Assembly (NCBI GenBank): GCA_947169115.1
Contig: CAMVOK010000017.1
Span: forward strand, 1 to 64,000
Length of the DNA: 64,000 bases
Reading direction: 5' to 3'
Source of the DNA: an uncultured Prevotellaceae bacterium
GTDB taxonomy: Bacteria; Bacteroidota; Bacteroidia; Bacteroidales; Bacteroidaceae
This document shows positions 50,411 through 59,515 of the stretch, in pieces. The notes beneath the pieces are model-generated. The model saw only the letters and a list, made by a program, of their open reading frames with translations, had not been told where the DNA came from and did no database searches. A program made the position numbers and the translations under genes. How positions within the stretch are numbered: position 1 is the first letter of the stretch; every line of letters begins with the position of its first letter.

Positions 50411-51180
50411 CTGATGCGGAATCTTCTACGCTTAAACCTGTTATTCAAATAAAACACCCATTCGGGCAACAAATTCCTCAGCCTGTCCTTCAACCCCGTC
50501 TTCTTGTCATTATCCCACGACCCCATATACCTGTGAATCGTATAGGTGTTCTGTGTCACATGCAACCGTCCCGTCACCACGTCTATCGGTGCAAAATACT
50601 CATGGGGATACACCGTAATGTCCCCCACCTGTTGTATGCCTTTCACGTTCTTCAATCCCTCCTCCATCAGCACCTCTGTCGTATAGGCAACTATCGTCTT
50701 GAACCAAGGTTCCATCACAGCCCCCTTGAACTCCAGTCCTTTGTAATATTCCATCATCCTCTGCATAAAAGGATGGGCTTTCTCCATGCCAAATCCCAAA
50801 CCCAGTGCCACGGCAAAACAATACCTCGGTGCATACCTTCCCGGTGTATTATCTCCATCAGGGTCAGTTTCAAATCCCATGAAATTGCCATGGGATATAA
50901 TGTCATCCATCGGACGTATGACCTCCACGTCGGTATCAAAATACAATCCCCCGTACTTATACATCACCCAGAACCGAGCATAGTCACTGACAAAGGCATA
51001 TTTCCCTTGTCGGTATGCCTCTTCCGTATAGGGAATCATGTTCACATCGAAGTTATCATCATTCCACTCCCGAATCTCATAATCAGGCAGGAACTTCTTC
51101 CAGGAAGCTATGCACTTCTCCGCCAGCGGTGGCAGGGGATTCCTCCCAAACCAGCAATAATGTATTATCTTGGGTATCAT
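50407..51180 (-). CDS. GT32-family glycosyltransferase (capsular polysaccharide synthesis)
   Basis: This 257-residue protein begins MIPKIIHYCWFGRNPLPP, the usual GT32 N-terminus. It has EIREWNDDNFDVN near 35-47 and YARFWVMYKYGGLYFDTDVEV near 67-87, in which the D-x-D motif (DTD) binds the metal and nucleotide sugar. The C-terminal ends in a basic stretch (NNRFKRRRFRIR). It adds one sugar to the repeat unit. It is separated from GT11 by 3 bp. Confidence 0.92.
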   Translation of the reverse strand: MIPKIIHYCWFGRNPLPPLAEKCIASWKKFLPDYEIREWNDDNFDVNMIPYTEEAYRQGKYAFVSDYARFWVMYKYGGLYFDTDVEVIRPMDDIISHGNFMGFETDPDGDNTPGRYAPRYCFAVALGLGFGMEKAHPFMQRMMEYYKGLEFKGAVMEPWFKTIVAYTTEVLMEEGLKNVKGIQQVGDITVYPHEYFAPIDVVTGRLHVTQNTYTIHRYMGSWDNDKKTGLKDRLRNLLPEWVFYLNNRFKRRRFRIR

Positions 51181-51183
51181 CTC

Positions 51184-52248
51184 TTAGAAATAGTTCGTTG
51201 TGTTAATCCATGGGTCTGGTCCGATGGTTATTTTATTGGGATTTGTGTTTAACCATGCTCCCCACCAACCAAAAGAACTACTTGTTATAATTTGATGTTT
51301 ACATGCAGCCATAAGTTGCATATCTCTATAACTATCTGTAGATTTGTTCCAGTCTATGAACTGAACTTCATCCTTTATTATATTGAGACCAAGGACATCC
51401 GCATTTTCTCTTGCCCATTCAACACTATCTGGGTCACAAAAGATAAAAAATATAGGATTTTTAGTATGTTCCCTTATAAAATTTACCGCTTTTTTGAAAT
51501 ACCCTGTAACATATAAAGCATAATTCAATCCCAATAAATCCCCTCTACGCGCATGGATAGCCACGGACTCGTGAGATTGAATATATTTCATTGCTTGTAA
51601 ATTTTTATCATCTTCAATCGGAGGAAATACAAAAGTCTTCCTAATTTCATCCTCGATTTTTTCTATACCACTATTTTTCATCTTAAAACTCAGGCGTTGC
51701 CCCGTAAACACATTTCTATCTGTCTTTACAAACAACTCCTTTTCATAATCATATTCTATTTTTATAGCACGCCTCCTCCGAACATATTGCTGCAAATAAA
51801 TGTACGGGAGAAATCGCTCCAGCCTATCTTTAACTCTACGAGACAAAGGTTTACTTTTTTCGTTTACCATCCTCGGCCATCCTGGTGCCTCAAAATCACC
51901 ACGTATATTTTCCAGATCCAAGCCGTACTTACGAAAAACATCCGTGAACAATACTGGATAGTTCCAATTTCTTTCCCAAAATCTTGTCTTTTGTATATCT
52001 GCTAAAATTGCATTCCATTGTTCTACCGTAAAAAGTTCGCAAACATTGGGAGCATCAATATTAAATATCCGTTTTAGTTCATACCCATTCCACTGGCATA
52101 TAAAATCATTTGCTTCCTTTATGCTATAAATTATATCCTCTATGTATATTTCATCGTCGGGATTTACCCTCTTCATTGCTATGTATTCGCAATAGGAAAG
52201 CATCTGGTTCCCAAGCCCAGATTCTATATGTATTACTTTTACTGCCAT
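51184..52248 (-). CDS. GT11-family fucosyltransferase-like protein
   Basis: This 354-residue protein has the alpha-1,2-fucosyltransferase signatures: IESGLGNQMLSYCEYIAM near 8-25 (G-x-G-N-Q), SVAIHARRGDLLG near 229-241 (H-x-R-R-G-D, the GDP-fucose site) and ITSSSFGWWGAWLN near 328-341. No GDP-fucose synthesis genes are in the window. The linkage made is unknown. Its ATG shares a base with the upstream acyltransferase stop (TAATG). Confidence 0.9.
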   Translation of the reverse strand: MAVKVIHIESGLGNQMLSYCEYIAMKRVNPDDEIYIEDIIYSIKEANDFICQWNGYELKRIFNIDAPNVCELFTVEQWNAILADIQKTRFWERNWNYPVLFTDVFRKYGLDLENIRGDFEAPGWPRMVNEKSKPLSRRVKDRLERFLPYIYLQQYVRRRRAIKIEYDYEKELFVKTDRNVFTGQRLSFKMKNSGIEKIEDEIRKTFVFPPIEDDKNLQAMKYIQSHESVAIHARRGDLLGLNYALYVTGYFKKAVNFIREHTKNPIFFIFCDPDSVEWARENADVLGLNIIKDEVQFIDWNKSTDSYRDMQLMAACKHQIITSSSFGWWGAWLNTNPNKITIGPDPWINTTNYF

Positions 52249-53273
52249 TAGCGTCCTCCTAAGAATAATCTATTCAACCATACCTTCTTTCCACAATATT
52301 TTAGTAAAATGTATGAGAGCCAAGTCACAATACTTGCTAATATCACTGGATAAATATAATTGTGGGCTATATTAATGTTGAGTCGTCCCATAATCTTATA
52401 ATATATTGTTAGTAGAATGGTTGATAGACAATATATTCCAATGGAATAACGGCTTAGCATGCAGATTGCTTTTTTTGCCTTTACTTTTAGATATGTAGTA
52501 TAAGGAATTAGCGACAGGAAACATAGGCTGGCAACAAAACCAATAAGACAGCGCAAAGTGTCTATTCTTAACTGATGAAAACTAAACTTGTCATCACGAA
52601 TAAGACAGACTCCACTGGAATAGACATATAAATCACCCTTAAATATTGAAACACACATCAAAAATACAGCCACCGCAACAAAAACACGAATCAAAGAAGT
52701 TTTCTTGAATGTCATTGGCCTCTCTAAGAAAGCATTATACAGATAACCAAAAATAAAACAAGTGAACATATAATTGTGGGTATTGTACAAATAATCTTCA
52801 TTGACAAACCATAGTCCAAAATTAATTGACAATAGTAGTGACGATACAATCCATCTATTTCTTGAAAGCAATGTTACCAAACTTACTACAAAGCAGTTCA
52901 ATAGCACTGATGTTAAGAACCAGAAACCATTTTTATACGTACTTAACACAAGTTCCCCATTCCTTGCACGTATTAAAATAGGCACAAGAACTAGCACATA
53001 AATTGTACAATATGCCAAGTATGGTATCCCTATGGATTTAATTTTTGAAAGAAAAACCTCCTTGAAAGGCTTTTTGTTACTATAATAAAAGAGATATCCG
53101 CTTATCGCCATGAACAATGACATATGAAAGGAATATATTGCCCTAAAAACATAATCATCAAGATATTGGGAATTTTCTCCATATTCATATCCAAAACCGA
53201 ATTGGATAGAGTGGCCCCATACGACAAGAAATATCAATATGCCCTTTGCGATATCTAATGCCGAATCTCTCAT
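52248..53273 (-). CDS. Acyltransferase 3 family membrane protein
   Basis: This 341-residue protein has about ten transmembrane segments and the family N-terminus ALDIAKGILIFLVVWGHSIQFG near 5-26 (the catalytic His in VWGHS), followed by YVFRAIYSFHMSLFMAISGY near 43-62. Members O-acetylate cell-surface polysaccharides. It starts 2 bp after the GT-like gene stop and is cotranscribed. Confidence 0.88.
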   Translation of the reverse strand: MRDSALDIAKGILIFLVVWGHSIQFGFGYEYGENSQYLDDYVFRAIYSFHMSLFMAISGYLFYYSNKKPFKEVFLSKIKSIGIPYLAYCTIYVLVLVPILIRARNGELVLSTYKNGFWFLTSVLLNCFVVSLVTLLSRNRWIVSSLLLSINFGLWFVNEDYLYNTHNYMFTCFIFGYLYNAFLERPMTFKKTSLIRVFVAVAVFLMCVSIFKGDLYVYSSGVCLIRDDKFSFHQLRIDTLRCLIGFVASLCFLSLIPYTTYLKVKAKKAICMLSRYSIGIYCLSTILLTIYYKIMGRLNINIAHNYIYPVILASIVTWLSYILLKYCGKKVWLNRLFLGGR

Positions 53274-53275
53274 TT

Positions 53276-54211
53276 CTACACCTTATATTTATTGTTTTGT
53301 AAAAATTCTACAACCAACTGTATGCTATGATTCCACTTTCCATACTTCAGGGCCATCTCTTTGTTTTTATCAACCAAAGGCTGATAGCCCCCAATATGCT
53401 CTAATATCTCCATCATTTGAGCATTACAATTATCCAACTTCGCCTCGATGACAGGATTATAGCCAAACAAATCAACCAGTTCTTTTGGGGCATGTCCAAC
53501 AAGCAACGCACCCGAGAGCATACCTTCCCAGTAACGCTGCGTCAAAGTTTCTATTCCACCAGATTCTTCTGGATCTGTCATGGATTTGGGAAATGCCAAA
53601 ACAATCTTTGTATGCGCTAATGACTCGAATAATTGTTGCGAGGTAAAGACATTCCTTCCATTCACCTTTCCGTGAATATATCTCACGGTATCTGGCAGAT
53701 TATACTTGACTACATTATCAATTTCCCTACCATATTCGAGAATATCATTCTTTCTATATTTAATTGGTCCACCAGAAAAATACCCACTTTCATCAATACC
53801 TTCCGTAATAGCAAGTATATTCATCGAAGGAAATCTCTCCTTCATTATCTTTGCAGCCTGCGAAGAAGTGAAAATTGCTGTCTTTACTTGATTTCTAATA
53901 AAGAAGGTCTCTACCGTTTGAAAAGAGGATGGCCAACAATCCCAAATAAATGGAATAACTTCGTATCTGCAATAATCAGGAAAACTATCAAACAATATTG
54001 TACTGCCCTGTACAAACCTTAACCTTGCTTCATGCCTGTCTTTTCTTAATGACGGTAAATAACAATTAAATGCCAGTCTATGAAACACCCTCCACGGATA
54101 ATGTGGCTTGGCAATCTGTCCTCCACATTTCTTCCACTCCTCGTAAGGAACGGTCTTGAAGTTCAGGAACCCAGGATGATGATATGGGGCTACGGCCTTG
54201 ACAACTTTCAT
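53276..54211 (-). CDS. Glycosyltransferase (Glyco_trans_1-like), EPS operon
   Basis: This 311-residue protein has a GT-B-like arrangement. VIPFIWDCWPSSFQ near 84-97 and TAIFTSSQAAKIMKERFP near 111-128 lie in the N-terminal half; AHTKIVLAFPKSMTDPEESGGIETLTQRYWEGMLSGALLVGHAP (in parts near 200-245) holds the E-rich donor motif with YWEGMLSGALLV, as in PF13524-type transferases. No signal or membrane segment was found. It lies directly after the DUF3791 gene, 8 bp away. Confidence 0.78.
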   Translation of the reverse strand: MKVVKAVAPYHHPGFLNFKTVPYEEWKKCGGQIAKPHYPWRVFHRLAFNCYLPSLRKDRHEARLRFVQGSTILFDSFPDYCRYEVIPFIWDCWPSSFQTVETFFIRNQVKTAIFTSSQAAKIMKERFPSMNILAITEGIDESGYFSGGPIKYRKNDILEYGREIDNVVKYNLPDTVRYIHGKVNGRNVFTSQQLFESLAHTKIVLAFPKSMTDPEESGGIETLTQRYWEGMLSGALLVGHAPKELVDLFGYNPVIEAKLDNCNAQMMEILEHIGGYQPLVDKNKEMALKYGKWNHSIQLVVEFLQNNKYKV

Positions 54212-54219
54212 GTTAAAAA

Positions 54220-54444
54220 CTATGAAACTCGACTATATATTATATCCTGATACAGGGCGGCCGGTCCCAAGTGCCATGCCTTCGTGGATTCGTTTTCCAG
54301 TGTTCGATAAGTATCGGACGAATATACCTTTTTTACAGCATCGACGATGCTGAGATGCATATCATCTATAAGCATCTCGGTAATCCACGCAACTTTTCCT
54401 GGAAGGAGTAAATAAAGATTGTCCTGATTAACATCCAGATTCAT
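54220..54444 (-). CDS. DUF3791-like protein (third gene of second triad)
   Basis: This protein of about 74 residues (NLDVNQDNLYLLLPGKVAWI, then VDAVKKVYSSDTYRTLENESTK) resembles the third gene of the 18-kb triad in size and in the helical VDAVKKVYSS / EALELFYES pattern. The ATG at 54444 overlaps the DUF3990 stop in an ATGA arrangement. It leads directly into the EPS glycosyltransferase genes, so it may be cotranscribed with them. Confidence 0.65.
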   Translation of the reverse strand: MNLDVNQDNLYLLLPGKVAWITEMLIDDMHLSIVDAVKKVYSSDTYRTLENESTKAWHLGPAALYQDIIYSRVS

Positions 54445-54924
54445 ACCCATATCTCCTTTGCTTCTATAAAAGTAAGTAACTCCAGGGAATTTACCGTATG
54501 GAATAAGTATTGGTCTATCAGGTTGTATGTCCGCAATTCAGCTATCAAGCCTTGCTTATTAAGGAAACCACCCTCGTATAAGGCAAAGGCCGCATATACC
54601 CGATCGTTTGCCACGGGGCCATATACGATATCGGAACGGGTGTGTAAATCCCTTCTGCGTGCGGTTCTTCATCACAAAGTCCAACCATTCCTCCGTGGGT
54701 GCATCAAACATCAGACAGTTTAATCCCTTCATAGCATCTTTTTGGAAATCATAGACATTTACATAGCCCTTCTCCTTACCGATTTCTTTAATTTTTTGAC
54801 GTACCCATTCCTCGGCTTGTCTGAAAGATGTCGTTGTATAGAAACCGCTTCCATAATCGAGCGTTCTATTAGGTTCTCTAATTTCAGGATTAGCGACAAC
54901 TTCTATGCTTCCGTGGTACAACAT
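54441..54924 (-). pseudogene. Frameshifted DUF3990 gene (middle of second triad)
   Basis: The first part reads YHGSIEVVANPEI, then DYGSGFYTTTSFRQAEEWV and WLDFVMKNRT, the normal DUF3990 N-terminal pattern. After FTHPFR the frame shifts (around 54626-54632). In the next frame the protein would continue DIVYGPVANDRVYAAFALYE and then LIAELRTYNLIDQYLFHT, the expected family C-terminus, ending at 54441. Without correction the frame ends at 54559. The net length (484 nt) is one base more than a multiple of three. It could be a real inactivating change or an assembly error. Confidence 0.8.
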
Positions 54925-55145
54925 GTCTGTTTTTCTTTTCCTATTCTGATAAATTCATCAATATCTTCCATTATCCACTGCCAACTCTGGGTGTGTAATA
55001 TCTCATAGTTATCTTTAAGGTAATCAAGCACCCTATAGTTATCTAATATGCGCATGGCTTCGGAACCACATAGATTATGAGCATTCTTATATTGTTCTAT
55101 GCAAAAGGACAGGAAATAGGAGATGTCTTGAGTTTTCTTATCCAT
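54903..55145 (-). CDS. DUF3791 protein (first gene of second triad)
   Basis: This 80-residue protein is a classic DUF3791 member: YFLSFCIEQYKNAHNLCGSE near 10-29, then MRILDNYRVLDYLKDNYEIL and HTQSWQWIMEDIDEFI. It starts the second triad and overlaps the DUF3990 pseudogene by 22 bp. The -7 box is at 55278-55285. The transcript could run on into the EPS genes. Confidence 0.85.
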   Translation of the reverse strand: MDKKTQDISYFLSFCIEQYKNAHNLCGSEAMRILDNYRVLDYLKDNYEILHTQSWQWIMEDIDEFIRIGKEKQTCCTTEA

Positions 55146-55277
55146 CTTTATTTATTTCAGCCCGGAGTACAATCTTGGTGCTTCAAGAATCCGTGAAGAT
55201 GTAGATTCTCAAAGGATTACGAAGCGAGGGAAAGACTTTCCCGTGTGCTTTCTGCTCGTTGGCCATAAATGTCGCTA

Positions 55278-55285
55278 CAAAGATA
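55278..55285 (-). promoter_or_regulatory. -7 box for the second triad (and possibly the EPS operon)
   Basis: TATCTTTG on the minus strand follows the block AATGTCGCTACAAAGATA (plus-strand form), which recurs at 58037-58055 and 60193-60209. It lies 133 bp upstream of the first ATG, further than usual. Confidence 0.55.
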
Positions 55286-55358
55286 CGAAAAATCGAGTGC
55301 AGAACGAAATAAATTCATATATTTCTTATGCCGAGATGGAGTATTTTCGCCATTTTAA

Positions 55359-56679
55359 GGTTCATCCGACAAATGCATAGGTCTTATCGTGTAGAGAAAG
55401 GATTTTGAGTTCAAAGAACTTCTCGTCTCTGTATCCATATGCTTGTCTCTTCATTGTTTTGATTTTGTTGTTTATCCCTTCCAGTTTCCCTGTAGAGATA
55501 TGATGGTCGTACCAGGAAAGTATGCCGCTGCGATGTGCCATCAATGTCATGGCAAATTTCTGCAGCAATGGCACCTTTGAGTCCTGTGCCTGCTCTACCC
55601 AGTTCATGAGTACTTGCTGCGCCTGTTCTTTCGTCACCTGCATCCATATCTCCCTGAGTGACTCCTTGAGATAGTATCCCTTCATGAGCGGTGCGTTCAT
55701 CTCAAGCGCATTCTCCAGCCTGTTCCTATGGCATGAGTCATATATATCCGCTCCGTTGCAGAGTAGCAGCCATCGTGTACCTTTGAGGACCTTACGCTTC
55801 ATGAGGTCAGCCTCCTGGTTATAAGCCAGCCTGCGGAGTTTGTCCAGCGTGTCATTCATCAGCTTGACAACGTGGAAATGGTCAAAGACGAGCGTCGCAT
55901 CTGGAGCATTCTCTCTCACGGAAGATATGAAGGCCGCAGACAAGTCTGTCGCCACCGCCTTTATCGCAGCCTTTGCTTTGCGTGCCTTCTTCCAGAACTT
56001 CTCAAGTGCATCGGCACCTTTCCCGTCTCCTACGTACACAACTTGTCCTGTCAGAAGATCCGCCACGATTGTCTTATAGACATGCCCCTTGCGCACGGCG
56101 AACTCATCTATTCCTATATACTCAAGCTTGCTCAGGTCCGGATTGCCGTAATGACGCTGGAGATACCGCTTCTGGATGTCCTTGACCGTATCCCACGAGA
56201 TGTTCAGGAACAGTGCAACATCCTTGATGGTGCCTATGCGGGATAAGTCAACGACGTAGCGGGCAAACTTGTTCGTGTAGCTTCGCTTGCCTGTCACAAA
56301 ATGGATCTTCTCCTGGCGGATGCAACCACATGACTTGCATTCTATACGCTGTACCTTCATTCGCAGAATTGTTTCTCTATGGCCAACGGGAACACTCCGT
56401 ATATCCCTGTATATGCTGCCAGAACGGATAATCTTACGACTTTTACATTCCGGACAGCACAATTCATCCTTCCGTGTCTGAATATAATGAATATTTTGAT
56501 TACCTTTGTACTCAGTTTTGGTACATTCTTGGTGGCGGACACCAAAGGCGTGATACAGATAGCTGGGATTCATATTACTATGCTTTAGTTAGGGGTAACC
56601 AAAGGTAGTGATTTTATCTTAGCTATCTTTCTTATGGCTCATTTTTTTGTTGATTACCTATGCATTTGTCGGATGAACC
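55359..56679 (-). mobile_element. ISL3-family insertion sequence, complete
   Basis: The element has perfect 23-bp terminal inverted repeats (55359-55381 and 56657-56679, starting GGTTCATCCGACAAATGC). It is flanked by an 8-bp target duplication CATTTTAA (55351-55358 and 56680-56687). Length is about 1.32 kb. The transposase stop lies within the left repeat. These features are as expected for an intact ISL3 element. Confidence 0.95.
55362..56573 (-). CDS. tnp: ISL3-family transposase
   Basis: This 403-residue transposase has an N-terminal zinc-ribbon (CCPECKSRKI, then CKSCGCIRQ), an HTH region (IGTIKDVALFLNISWDTVKD near 113-132) and the DDE catalytic core: LEYIGIDEFAVRKGH near 148-162, VATDLSAAFISSV and VFDHFHVVKLMN near 228-239, and a C-terminal Glu in TGKLEGINNKIK near 370. 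All are intact, so the copy may be active. There is one promoterless-looking gene and no passenger. Confidence 0.96.
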   Translation of the reverse strand: MNPSYLYHAFGVRHQECTKTEYKGNQNIHYIQTRKDELCCPECKSRKIIRSGSIYRDIRSVPVGHRETILRMKVQRIECKSCGCIRQEKIHFVTGKRSYTNKFARYVVDLSRIGTIKDVALFLNISWDTVKDIQKRYLQRHYGNPDLSKLEYIGIDEFAVRKGHVYKTIVADLLTGQVVYVGDGKGADALEKFWKKARKAKAAIKAVATDLSAAFISSVRENAPDATLVFDHFHVVKLMNDTLDKLRRLAYNQEADLMKRKVLKGTRWLLLCNGADIYDSCHRNRLENALEMNAPLMKGYYLKESLREIWMQVTKEQAQQVLMNWVEQAQDSKVPLLQKFAMTLMAHRSGILSWYDHHISTGKLEGINNKIKTMKRQAYGYRDEKFFELKILSLHDKTYAFVG

Positions 56680-56877
56680 CATTTTAATGGCAGAGATACT
56701 AAATTAAATTCAAAATTCAAAATTACAGATGCAGGAGGTTAAAAATTCTCGCTCCATTTTCTCGCAAGCGTCCAAAGACCGAGCGAGAAATTAAAAATTG
56801 CGAGACAAGGAGATAAAAAACACTTGTTCTATGATATTATGCAAGCGTTCGAAGGATGAACGAAAAGAATTCAAAAT

Positions 56878-57965
56878 TCAAAAATGCGGACGCTGATACC
56901 CACGATACCACTCAGCAAACTGCCTTAACCCTTCCCTTAGTGATGTCGAAGGAGAGAAACCGAAATCTTCTTCCAATGCTGATGTGTCAGCATAGGTTAT
57001 GGGGACATCACCTGGTTGCATCGGAACAAGTTTCTTATGTTGCTCAAAATCGTAGTCCGAGGGAAGCACCCCAGCGCGGATGAGTTCCTCCTGCAGAATA
57101 GTAACAAAATCAAGCAAGTTCTCCGGATGGCTGTTGCCAATATTATAAATGGCATAAGGAGGTACGGGCAAACCGTCACGGCCTATGACACGCTCAGGGG
57201 CATGCCGCATAACCCGGTAGATTCCTTCCACAATATCATCAATATAAGTAAAGTCACGCTTACAGTTACCATAATTGAAAATTTCTATCGTCTTTCCAGC
57301 GACCAGTTTGTCCGTAAAACCAAAATAAGCCATATCTGGTCGCCCCGCAGGGCCATAAACCGTGAAAAAGCGCAGGCCCGTACTCGGGATGTTATACAGC
57401 TTAGAATAGGCGTGAGCCAAAAGTTCATTGCTTTTCTTTGTGGCAGCATATAGGCTAATGGGGTTATCCACTTTGTCGTCTGTAGAATAAGGTATCTTCT
57501 CGTTTGCACCATACACGCTGCTGCTGCTGGCATAAACCAAATGTTCTACCCCCTTTTCGCCATTGTCATAACTATGTCGGCAGGCTTCCAATATATTGTA
57601 GAAGCCTATGATGTTACTTTCAATATATGCATCTGGATTCGTTATGCTATAACGGACTCCGGCCTGCGCTGCAAGGTTTATGACCAAATCGGGCTTATAT
57701 TCAGAAAAAATCTTTTTTATCAGTTCTTTGTCCGCAATACTCCCACGCACAAAAGTAAATGAGGATTTACTTGACTGTGCCAATATCTCGTTTAGACGTT
57801 CCTCCTTCAGACGTACGTCATAATAATCATTCATGTTGTCTATCCCCACAACATGAATCCAGCATCCAAACTCAACAGTCTTTTGGCAAGGTTACTGCCA
57901 ATGAATCCAGCCACACCTGTTATTAGGCACGTTTTAGATTGGAGATCAATATTCACTTGCAACAT
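56878..57965 (-). pseudogene. UDP-sugar 4-epimerase-type gene, frameshifted near the start
   Basis: This is an SDR-type UDP-glucuronate/UDP-GlcNAc 4-epimerase-like gene. The start at 57965 encodes the Rossmann motif CLITGVAGFIGSN, then the frame breaks near 57858-57861, where one base appears to be missing compared with the 60-kb copy (GG-ATT against GGTATT). From 57849 the frame is open to 56878 with VRYSITNPDAYIESNIIGFY, YASSSSVYG, YAATKKSNE (the catalytic Tyr-Lys pair), RFFTVYGPAGRPDMA and FTYIDDIVEGIYR. The product would make the UDP-sugar precursor for the EPS. Initiation at 57849 would lack the NAD-binding motif. Confidence 0.85.
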
Positions 57966-58047
57966 AATATAGGCTTTTATATCATTGAGAATGAGTCAGA
58001 AACGAGGAACTGCAATTATATTCATAAAAATGTCATAAATGACGCTA

Positions 58048-58055
58048 CAAAGATA
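58048..58055 (-). promoter_or_regulatory. -7 box for the epimerase gene
   Basis: TATCTTTG on the minus strand, in the same block as at 60202-60209, 83 bp upstream of the ATG at 57965. Confidence 0.55.
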
Positions 58056-58156
58056 CAAAAAAAATTAAAAATTAAAAATTAAATTGCAGACGAGAATGGG
58101 AACCAAGACAAAGACGATAACATGGACGTGAACGTCAACATAAACAAAAGCGAAGA

Positions 58157-58224
58157 CGAATACGAAAACAGACAATCGGGACGCTTCTCACAAGATGCGT
58201 CCCGATTGTCTGTTTTCGTATTCG
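58157..58224. terminator. Perfect 28-bp stem hairpin
   Basis: Arms 58157-58184 and 58197-58224 are exact complements (starting CGAATACGAAAACAGACAAT) with a 12-nt loop, and the right arm is followed by ACTTTTAACC. It separates the glf remnant from the epimerase gene and may act as a terminator for transcription from the right. The AACGAAAAC-type sequence just before it recalls R1 flanks. Confidence 0.75.
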
Positions 58225-58294
58225 ACTTTTAACCGTTTAACCTTTTAAGAAGCACAGCAGGTACGATTAAGACTTTACCAGATCTTCGTTTAAG

Positions 58295-58447
58295 TTATAT
58301 CCCCTCCGTCTGCTCACAATACACATTACCGCCAAGATGCGGACGTTTGTCGATGACCAGACACTCCTTCCCTGCCCTCCTTGCCCGACAAGCAAATGTG
58401 GCACCGAACAGGCCGGAGCCGACAATCAGATAATCATAACTTGGCAT
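58295..58447 (-). pseudogene. glf: UDP-galactopyranose mutase (glf) 5' remnant
   Basis: About 50 codons from an ATG at 58447 read SYDYLIVGSGLFGATFACRA, then GKECLVIDKRPHLGGNVYCEQTEGI, exactly the FAD-binding N-terminus of Glf. The frame then stops at 58295, where the family continues with a VHKYGAHIFHT-like segment. The remaining 300 or so codons are absent. It shows that the locus once made or received UDP-galactofuranose functions. Confidence 0.88.
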
Positions 58448-58525
58448 ACTGAATATATTTCTGTTAGCGTTAAAGTTTCCTTATCAACTCACAGGGGTAC
58501 TGAGTTCTGTCAGGCATCAAACCAT

Positions 58526-59491
58526 TTATCTCTTTGAAATAATACATGCGCCCAAGCCCAAGAAGCGAGTCACAGCCAAGTCTATCATCGAACAAATAAC
58601 AACTACACCAATGGCTATACCCAACAAAGCAATAACATTTCCTTCAACCGTCTCAAAACATAAACTGCAAAACGCTTTTCTCGGAAGTTCATGGTCAGTT
58701 ATCAAATATGCCGCAAGAACACCCGATGCAATAACGCCTATTCCTTTCCACGTTATATGCATTCGTTTAAACAAATAGAATATTGCAACCGCCGGGATAA
58801 CAGCAAATGGAGACATATAATCATGTAACTTCTGGACATAGACACCCTTGCTCATCAAATAATAGTTCAGGACGAAAAAAAACATCACTATTGAAATGAA
58901 AACCTTTCCTGCATTGTCCTCCAACATCTTGCAAGGATACTTTCTTAGATATCTGCCTAAGACGTAAATGAAAAGCAGTAATACAGAGGTACATCTAAAC
59001 CAACTTAGATATAAAACCAAGACAAGTACCGTTGCCTGCTTTTTATCTAATGCCTCCATCCCATAATTCAAAATTGGGGCCAACAGCATTAGATACAGGT
59101 ATTGAGACATAAACCACCAATCACATGCCGAAATAGGATATAGGTTTTTTAAGATGGACGACAACGATAACTTGTAATCAGGCATTATTAGACTGGCAAG
59201 TCCTATCGCCAGCAAACTATATATTACCATTTTTATAACCAGCATGGCAAACTTCTTCCATTTCAGTTTTATTCCAAAGTAGCCGCTAATAAAAACAAAT
59301 GCATCCACATGATAAAAATATAATGGATACAAATAAGCCGAGGGGCTTAAGTCCCCCAGATTTGCTGTAGAGAATCCTCCATGCCCAATGAGATGTCCAA
59401 AAACAACAAGGCTCATCAGAAGTATCCTTAGCAGTTCTATAGATTGCTCTCGCTCTTTTACCCCCCCTATTTCTTTGGATTTCAATGTCAT
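58526..59491 (-). CDS. Acyltransferase 3 family membrane protein
   Basis: This 321-residue multi-pass protein starts REQSIELLRILLMSLVVFGHLIG near 13-35 (an R-x-x-L..H acyltransferase 3 pattern) with YPLYFYHVDAFVFISGYFGIK near 55-75. It probably O-acetylates EPS. It reads from the chimera gene upstream (24 bp gap) and may depend on its promoter at 60202. It is AT-rich, like the rest of the locus. Confidence 0.85.
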   Translation of the reverse strand: MTLKSKEIGGVKEREQSIELLRILLMSLVVFGHLIGHGGFSTANLGDLSPSAYLYPLYFYHVDAFVFISGYFGIKLKWKKFAMLVIKMVIYSLLAIGLASLIMPDYKLSLSSILKNLYPISACDWWFMSQYLYLMLLAPILNYGMEALDKKQATVLVLVLYLSWFRCTSVLLLFIYVLGRYLRKYPCKMLEDNAGKVFISIVMFFFVLNYYLMSKGVYVQKLHDYMSPFAVIPAVAIFYLFKRMHITWKGIGVIASGVLAAYLITDHELPRKAFCSLCFETVEGNVIALLGIAIGVVVICSMIDLAVTRFLGLGACIISKR

Positions 59492-59515
59492 ATAAAAAGT
59501 TCTTTCTAAGTATGA

